This document shows positions 60,015 through 64,000 of a stretch of 64,000 bases of DNA, one piece after another. Each line of letters begins with the position of its first letter. Position 1 is the stretch's first letter. The stretch spans positions 186,001 through 250,000 of the forward strand of contig NZ_JFCB01000003.1 in the NCBI RefSeq assembly GCF_000725125.1. The letters run 5' to 3'. Both the position numbers and the translations under genes were made by a program. This DNA is from Streptomyces toyocaensis (GTDB lineage: Bacteria > Actinomycetota > Actinomycetes > Streptomycetales > Streptomycetaceae). The notes below the pieces were generated by a model that saw only the letters and a list, made by a program, of their open reading frames with translations, had not been told where the DNA came from and ran no database searches.

Positions 60015-61388
60015 TCACACGCGCTGCCACAGCGCCGGGACGTTCGGGGGTTCCCAGCCCGGCTGGGCCTGGTGGCCCTGGAGGCAGCGGTAGGTGGCGC
60101 CGCCGTAGGTGACCGTGTCGCCCGGCTGGTAGACGGTGCCCACCGACCAGGTGCCGCCCCCGGGCGGCGGCTCCTCGCCGCCGCCGTCGTCGGTCGTCTT
60201 CAGGGTGAGGCCGTAGTTCTGGAGCAGCGGATTGATCGGCTGGTGGAACGTCGTACCGCCGCTGCTGCAGTTGCCCGAGCCGCCCGAGGTGACGCCCTGC
60301 GCCTGGCTGCCCGAGATGTACGAGCCGCCCGAGTCACCGGGCTCGGCGCACACCGTGGTCTGGGTGACGCCGGTGATGGTGCCCTCGGGGTAGGTCACGC
60401 TGGTGTTGTGCTGCTGGATGGTGCCGCAGTGCCAGCCCGTGGTGGAGCCGGAGCGGCAGATCGAGGCGCCGACCGTGGCCTGGGTGGAGCCGGTGACCTG
60501 GACGTTCTGACCGCCCGCGCCCTTCACGAACGGCGTCGCCGTCCACTGGGAGTTGGTGGCCACCCACGCCATGTCCCGGCCCGGGAAGACCGAGCCCTGG
60601 AAGGTGCCCTGGGCCACCCGGTTGTGGCCGCTGGTGCTGTCGCCGGTCCGGCCGCAGTGCCCGGCCGTGGCGTAGCCCTGCTGCGTGCCCTTGGTGACCG
60701 GGAAGCCGATCGAGCAGCGGCCGCTGTTGTTGATGTAGTACGCCTCGCCGCCCCGCAGGTCGTACAGCGCGCGGGGCCGGTCGGCCGACTTCTCGATCCG
60801 GGTGAGGGAGTTGTCGACGCCGGCCGCCGACAGGAACGTGCGGGCGGCGGAGGGGCGTACCGCCCGCACGGTGACCGTGTTCGTGCGGACGTCGACGTAC
60901 CAGACGGGGGCGTCGGTGGTGTCGTTCCGCTGAGCCGCCCGGTCCAGGCGGGACTTGGCCGCGTCCAGGTCGCTCAAGGAGTGACGCACGACGCTGGCCT
61001 CGGCGCCCTGTGCCTCGATGGCCGGTACGTCGCGGGCGTCCGTGGTCGCCACCGTCAGCGTGCCGGAGTCCGCGCCGCGCACCCAGGCGCCCGCGAAGTC
61101 GGAGCCCAGCGCCGCGCGGAGGCGGCCCGCGGTGGCGCCCGCCTCCGCCTCGTTCGCCAGGCGGCGTTCCGCCTGCGCGCGGTTCAGACCGAGGTCGCGC
61201 TCCATGGCCTTCAGGAGGGCGGGCGGAGCGGCGTCCGTGCGCAGGGTCTCCGCGGCCGAGGGCGCGGCCGGGGGAGCGGCCGGTCCCGCGCTCGCGGAGC
61301 CGCTGAGCCCGGCCACGAGCAGGGCGGCCGTCGCCGCGGCGGCGGCCGCCGCGGCTCTGGCGTGCCGGGGGAGGTGTCGGTGGGGCAT
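60015..61388 (-). CDS. Secreted S1 serine protease (streptogrisin type) with chitin-binding module
   Basis: 457 residues. A signal peptide (1-34, ending SASA) is followed by an alpha-lytic-type pro-domain (about 45-195) and the mature protease (about 200-385). Catalytic residues are His in ATAGHCG, Asp in GRDMAWV and Ser in GDSGGSY, with the paired cysteines of streptogrisins. A Gly/Pro/Glu linker (GGGEEPPPGGG) leads to a C-terminal carbohydrate-binding module of the CBM5/12 type (YQPGDTVTYGGATYRCLQGH, then W-P...ALW). The whole resembles streptogrisin C. It would digest protein bound to chitin-rich material outside the cell. A LysR regulator lies 91 bp upstream. Confidence 0.92.
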   Translation of the reverse strand: MPHRHLPRHARAAAAAAAATAALLVAGLSGSASAGPAAPPAAPSAAETLRTDAAPPALLKAMERDLGLNRAQAERRLANEAEAGATAGRLRAALGSDFAGAWVRGADSGTLTVATTDARDVPAIEAQGAEASVVRHSLSDLDAAKSRLDRAAQRNDTTDAPVWYVDVRTNTVTVRAVRPSAARTFLSAAGVDNSLTRIEKSADRPRALYDLRGGEAYYINNSGRCSIGFPVTKGTQQGYATAGHCGRTGDSTSGHNRVAQGTFQGSVFPGRDMAWVATNSQWTATPFVKGAGGQNVQVTGSTQATVGASICRSGSTTGWHCGTIQQHNTSVTYPEGTITGVTQTTVCAEPGDSGGSYISGSQAQGVTSGGSGNCSSGGTTFHQPINPLLQNYGLTLKTTDDGGGEEPPPGGGTWSVGTVYQPGDTVTYGGATYRCLQGHQAQPGWEPPNVPALWQRV

Positions 61389-61479
61389 GGAGCATCTCCT
61401 CGGGTCGGTGGGGAGGTGCCGAAACCGTAGGGAGGGACGAGCGGATGCCGTAAGCCGTCGGCCGGCCCCCTCCCCGGCG

Positions 61480-62427
61480 TTATGGAACGGGCTGTGCGGC
61501 GCGCCACTCCGCGTAGCTGTCGCTGCGGGCCGCCACGCCCTCGTGGGCCAGCCGGGCCTGGGCGAGGACGGTGGCCGCGGTCTGCGCCCGCTGCGTCACC
61601 CGGTGCCAGCCCAGCAGATGCCGCCAGGTCAGTGGCGTGCCGGTGAGCGGGCGGGTGATGATCCCGGGCGTGTTCGGGAAGGTCGCCCGGCACAGTCCGA
61701 CCGCCCGGCCGACCTGCACCAGGTGGACCAGGGACGAGGTGTCCGTCTCGTACATACGGTGCGGGGTGAAGCCGGCACGGGCGCAGGCCGCCGTGAAGCA
61801 GTCCCCGAAGCAGCCGTCGCCCGGCACACAGGCCCACTCCTCACCGGCCAGCTCCGTCAGCTCGACCTCGCCCGGGCGCGCGAGCGCGTGCCCCTCCGGC
61901 ACCATGACGAACACCGGGTCGACCGCGACCTCCTGCCAGACCAGGCCCTCCGCGCCGGGTGGCGGGGCCGAACCGCACGTCCCCGCGAGGGCGAAGTCCA
62001 GCCGCCCCTCGGTCAGCAGGCCGGCCAGCTCCCGTTCGGACCAGGAGGTGCAGGTGGTCACCCGCGCGTCGGGCGTCACGTCCGCGAGCCGGTCCACCAC
62101 GGCGCCGAGGAGGGGGCCGTGGGTGCCGCCCAGCCGGAGGCACGCCGTCGCACGGGATGTCCGGGCGAAGCGGGCCGCCTCCTGCTGCAGCTCGGTCACC
62201 GCGGGCAGCACGATCCGGCTGCGCTCCAGCACGAGTTCGCCCAGCGCGGTGGCCCGCACGCCGTGCCGCCCCCGCTCGAACAGCTCGCCCCCCAGGGCGC
62301 GTTCGATCCGCTTGAGCTGGGCGCTCAGCGCGGGCTGCGCTAGCCCCAGGTCGGTCGCCGCCCGGGTGAGACTGCCCGCGTCCGCGATCGCCCGGATCGT
62401 TCTCAGATGCCGCAACTCCAGCTCCAT
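61480..62427 (-). CDS. LysR-family transcriptional regulator
   Basis: 315 residues from the ATG at 62425-62427 (MELELRHLRTIRAIADAGSL), the classic LysR opening; the frame is open upstream without homology. Helix-turn-helix at about 18-60 (LTRAATDLGLAQPALSAQLK), then the effector-binding periplasmic-type fold with DFALAGTCG and MVPEGHALARPG. It lies just upstream of the S1 protease on the same strand and may control it. No Shine-Dalgarno is seen before the ATG. Confidence 0.9.
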   Translation of the reverse strand: MELELRHLRTIRAIADAGSLTRAATDLGLAQPALSAQLKRIERALGGELFERGRHGVRATALGELVLERSRIVLPAVTELQQEAARFARTSRATACLRLGGTHGPLLGAVVDRLADVTPDARVTTCTSWSERELAGLLTEGRLDFALAGTCGSAPPPGAEGLVWQEVAVDPVFVMVPEGHALARPGEVELTELAGEEWACVPGDGCFGDCFTAACARAGFTPHRMYETDTSSLVHLVQVGRAVGLCRATFPNTPGIITRPLTGTPLTWRHLLGWHRVTQRAQTAATVLAQARLAHEGVAARSDSYAEWRAAQPVP

Positions 62428-62521
62428 GAGGGGAGCTTGCGGCGTGGGAGGGGCGGGGGCAAGGGGTTGGTACGGACCTGCTGTCCGGTCGGCTGTCGGC
62501 GCGGGTGGCGCGGGCCGGTCG

Positions 62522-63112
62522 TCAGCGGGGTGCGCGCAGCCCGTCGACGAGGACACCGGCCAGCCGGCGCGCGTCGTAACCCGGATCGCTCTCCGCGCCG
62601 ATGCAGAGGTTCCCGACGCCGCGCATGAGGGTGAGGGCGTCGATGTCGGTGCGGATCTCACGGGCGGAGATCGCGGCGTCGAGCAGCTCGGCGCAGACGG
62701 GCAGGAGACGGTCGACGAAGTAGGTGTGCAGTCCTTCGAAGCCGCTGTCGCCGGAGCGCAGGACGGCGGCGAGTCCGTGCTTGGTGACCAGGAAGTCGAC
62801 GAAGAGGTCGATCCACTGCCGCAGGGCGGCGTGCGGGGTCGCGGCGGCGGCCAGGAGGGCCGGCCCGGCCTCGGCGCAGGCGTCCACCTGGTGCCGGTAG
62901 ACGGCGATGATCAGGTCGGCCCGGGTCGGGAAGTGGCGGTAGAGGGTGCCGAGCCCGACGCCGGCCCGGGACGCGATGTCGCGCACCGGGGCGTTCACAC
63001 CCGACGTGAGGAAGGCCGCGACGGCCGCCTCGAGCAGCGTCTCCTTGTTGCGCCGGGCGTCCTTCCGCCGTGCCCGGTCCCCGGGCCCGGCGCCCTCGTC
63101 GCTCTGGTTCAC
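62522..63112 (-). CDS. TetR-family transcriptional repressor
   Basis: 196 residues, GTG start (VNQSDEGAGPGDRARRKDAR). The DNA-binding domain (about 15-65) shows ARRNKETLLEAAVAAFLTSG and GVGLGTLYRHFPTRADLI; the C-terminal ligand domain matches the TetR_C group found beside oxidoreductases. It is divergent from the aldo/keto reductase; two palindromes in the 165-bp gap are its probable operators. Confidence 0.92.
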   Translation of the reverse strand: MNQSDEGAGPGDRARRKDARRNKETLLEAAVAAFLTSGVNAPVRDIASRAGVGLGTLYRHFPTRADLIIAVYRHQVDACAEAGPALLAAAATPHAALRQWIDLFVDFLVTKHGLAAVLRSGDSGFEGLHTYFVDRLLPVCAELLDAAISAREIRTDIDALTLMRGVGNLCIGAESDPGYDARRLAGVLVDGLRAPR

Positions 63113-63187
63113 CGCGTTGTTCCTCCAGCTCTCGCGCGCTCCCGCATGGTCTCACGCATGCCCGCGCACGCTCACTCCTCGGGGCGC

Positions 63188-63217
63188 TTGCCAAAACGGA
63201 ACAGTGTTCCGTATCGT
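63188..63217 (+). promoter_or_regulatory. Candidate promoter of the aldo/keto reductase
   Basis: TTGCCA (63188-63193), 18-bp spacer, TATCGT (63212-63217). The first palindrome fills the spacer, so repressor binding would block RNA polymerase. Confidence 0.5.
63196..63212. promoter_or_regulatory. Operator 1 for the TetR regulator
   Basis: ACGGAACA-G-TGTTCCGT, perfect 8-bp arms about a single central base. Confidence 0.7.
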
Positions 63218-63228
63218 TTCGAGCGTAC

Positions 63229-63243
63229 CGGAACGGCGTTCCG
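63229..63243. promoter_or_regulatory. Operator 2 for the TetR regulator
   Basis: CGGAACG-G-CGTTCCG, 7-bp arms with the same CGGAAC/GTTCCG core as operator 1; centres are 32 bp (about three helical turns) apart. Confidence 0.7.
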
Positions 63244-63277
63244 TTTCTGATTCCTTCTGTCATGAGGAGACACAGTC

Positions 63278-64000
63278 ATGCGATACCGCACCCTCGGCCG
63301 GACCGGCGTCCAGGTCAGCACGCTCGCGCTCGGCGCGATGAACTTCGGCGCGATCGGGCGCACCGGCCAGGAGGAGGCCACCGCCATCGTCGACGCCGCC
63401 CTGGAGGCCGGTGTCAACGTCATCGACACAGCCGACCGGTACGGCGACGGGGAGTCGGAGGAGATGGTCGGCAAGGCCATCGCCGGGCGCCGCGACGACA
63501 TCGTGCTGGCCACGAAGGCGACCATGCCGATGGGGGAGGAGCGCAACCACCGGGGCGGTTCGCGCCGCTGGCTCGTCACCGCGCTGGAGGACAGCCTGCG
63601 CCGGCTCGGCGTCGACCACGTCGACCTCTACCAGATGCACCGCTGGGACCCGGCCACCAGTGACGAGGAGACCCTGTCGGCACTCACCGACCTGCAACGC
63701 GCTGGGAAAATACGCTACTTCGGCTCCTCCACCTTCCCCGCGTACCGCATCGTGCAGGCGCAGTGGGCCGCGCGGGAGCTGCGCCTGGGCCGGTACGTCA
63801 CCGAGCAGCCCAGCTACTCGATCCTGCAGCGCGGCGTCGAGGCCCATGTCCTGCCGGTGACCGAGGAGTACGGGCTCGGCGTGCTGGCGTGGAGCCCGCT
63901 GGCCTCGGGCTGGCTGTCGGGCGCGGTACGCGCGGGACGCGACGTCACCACGCACCGCTCGACGGTCATGCCGGACCGCTTCGACCCCGCGCTCCCCGCC
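63278..64000 (+). CDS. Aldo/keto reductase, 3' end cut by window
   Basis: 241 codons visible, ATG start behind GAGGAG. NADPH-dependent reductase of the (beta/alpha)8 AKR family. The catalytic tetrad is D50 (NVIDTADRYGDG), Y55, K80 (LATKATMPM) and H121 (DLYQMHRWDP). Cofactor-site region YGLGVLAWSPLASGWLSG follows. Divergent from and probably repressed by the TetR regulator, so likely induced by a toxic carbonyl or drug-like ligand; the substrate is unknown. Confidence 0.92.
   Translation, partial: MRYRTLGRTGVQVSTLALGAMNFGAIGRTGQEEATAIVDAALEAGVNVIDTADRYGDGESEEMVGKAIAGRRDDIVLATKATMPMGEERNHRGGSRRWLVTALEDSLRRLGVDHVDLYQMHRWDPATSDEETLSALTDLQRAGKIRYFGSSTFPAYRIVQAQWAARELRLGRYVTEQPSYSILQRGVEAHVLPVTEEYGLGVLAWSPLASGWLSGAVRAGRDVTTHRSTVMPDRFDPALPA

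Overview
The window is about 72% or more G+C, with GTG/TTG starts, many 1-4 bp stop-start overlaps, TTGTCCACA-type DnaA boxes, SARP and tandem LuxR/sensor-kinase regulators and a streptogrisin-type protease. Together these point to a Streptomyces chromosome. Gene order matches the core region that in S. coelicolor runs roughly from SCO4594 to tuf1 (SCO4662); that placement is from memory of the family order, not from a search.

Layout. 1-9.0 kb: a truncated SARP/AfsR-type regulator, korAB (2-oxoglutarate:ferredoxin oxidoreductase) and a response regulator with two paralogous sensor kinases. 9.0-19.5 kb: a ten-gene nuo operon (A-B-C-H-I-J-K-L-M-N) that lacks nuoD, E, F and G and has a strongly extended NuoC. 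19.5-27 kb: htpX with a sigmaR-like promoter, a YccF protein, a pair of perfect DnaA boxes, a decayed small gene, an APC permease, a GlsB/YeaQ protein, YajQ, an SDR protein, an amidohydrolase and tRNA-Tyr, tRNA-Thr and tRNA-Met. 27-32.3 kb: rpmG, a hadA/hadB-like hydratase pair, murB (apparently leaderless), an unknown gene, adenosine deaminase and an aspC-type aminotransferase. 32.5-45.9 kb: tRNA-Trp, secE, nusG, rplK, rplA, a lipoprotein, rplJ with its leader, rplL, rpoB and rpoC. 45.9-53.8 kb: an accessory block between rpoC and rpsL. 54-58.7 kb: rpsL, rpsG, fusA, tuf. 58.7-64 kb: an Rpn-family nuclease with a tandem copy of its C-terminus, a secreted S1 protease, LysR, TetR and an aldo/keto reductase cut by the window end.

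The most interesting part is the 45.9-53.8 kb block. A class III-type nucleotidyl cyclase, an NLR-like protein with a degenerate P-loop and helical repeats, an SPFH-like coiled-coil protein and a PycTM-like membrane protein form one translationally coupled operon. An M48 membrane protease follows and a Crp-family cNMP-binding regulator precedes it. The cyclase C-terminus and the NLR-like N-terminus carry the same 28-residue glycine-rich motif, encoded by an 86-bp direct repeat with 2 mismatches. A near-consensus CRP palindrome lies 93 bp upstream of the cyclase. I read this as a Pycsar-like cyclic-nucleotide defence or stress system with extra sensor, scaffold and protease parts; function is inferred, not shown.

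The second notable locus is the Rpn gene. It has an internal ATG behind a perfect GGAGG that would give an 88-residue C-terminal protein, and a separate 87-residue tandem copy of the same segment follows through a TGATG junction.
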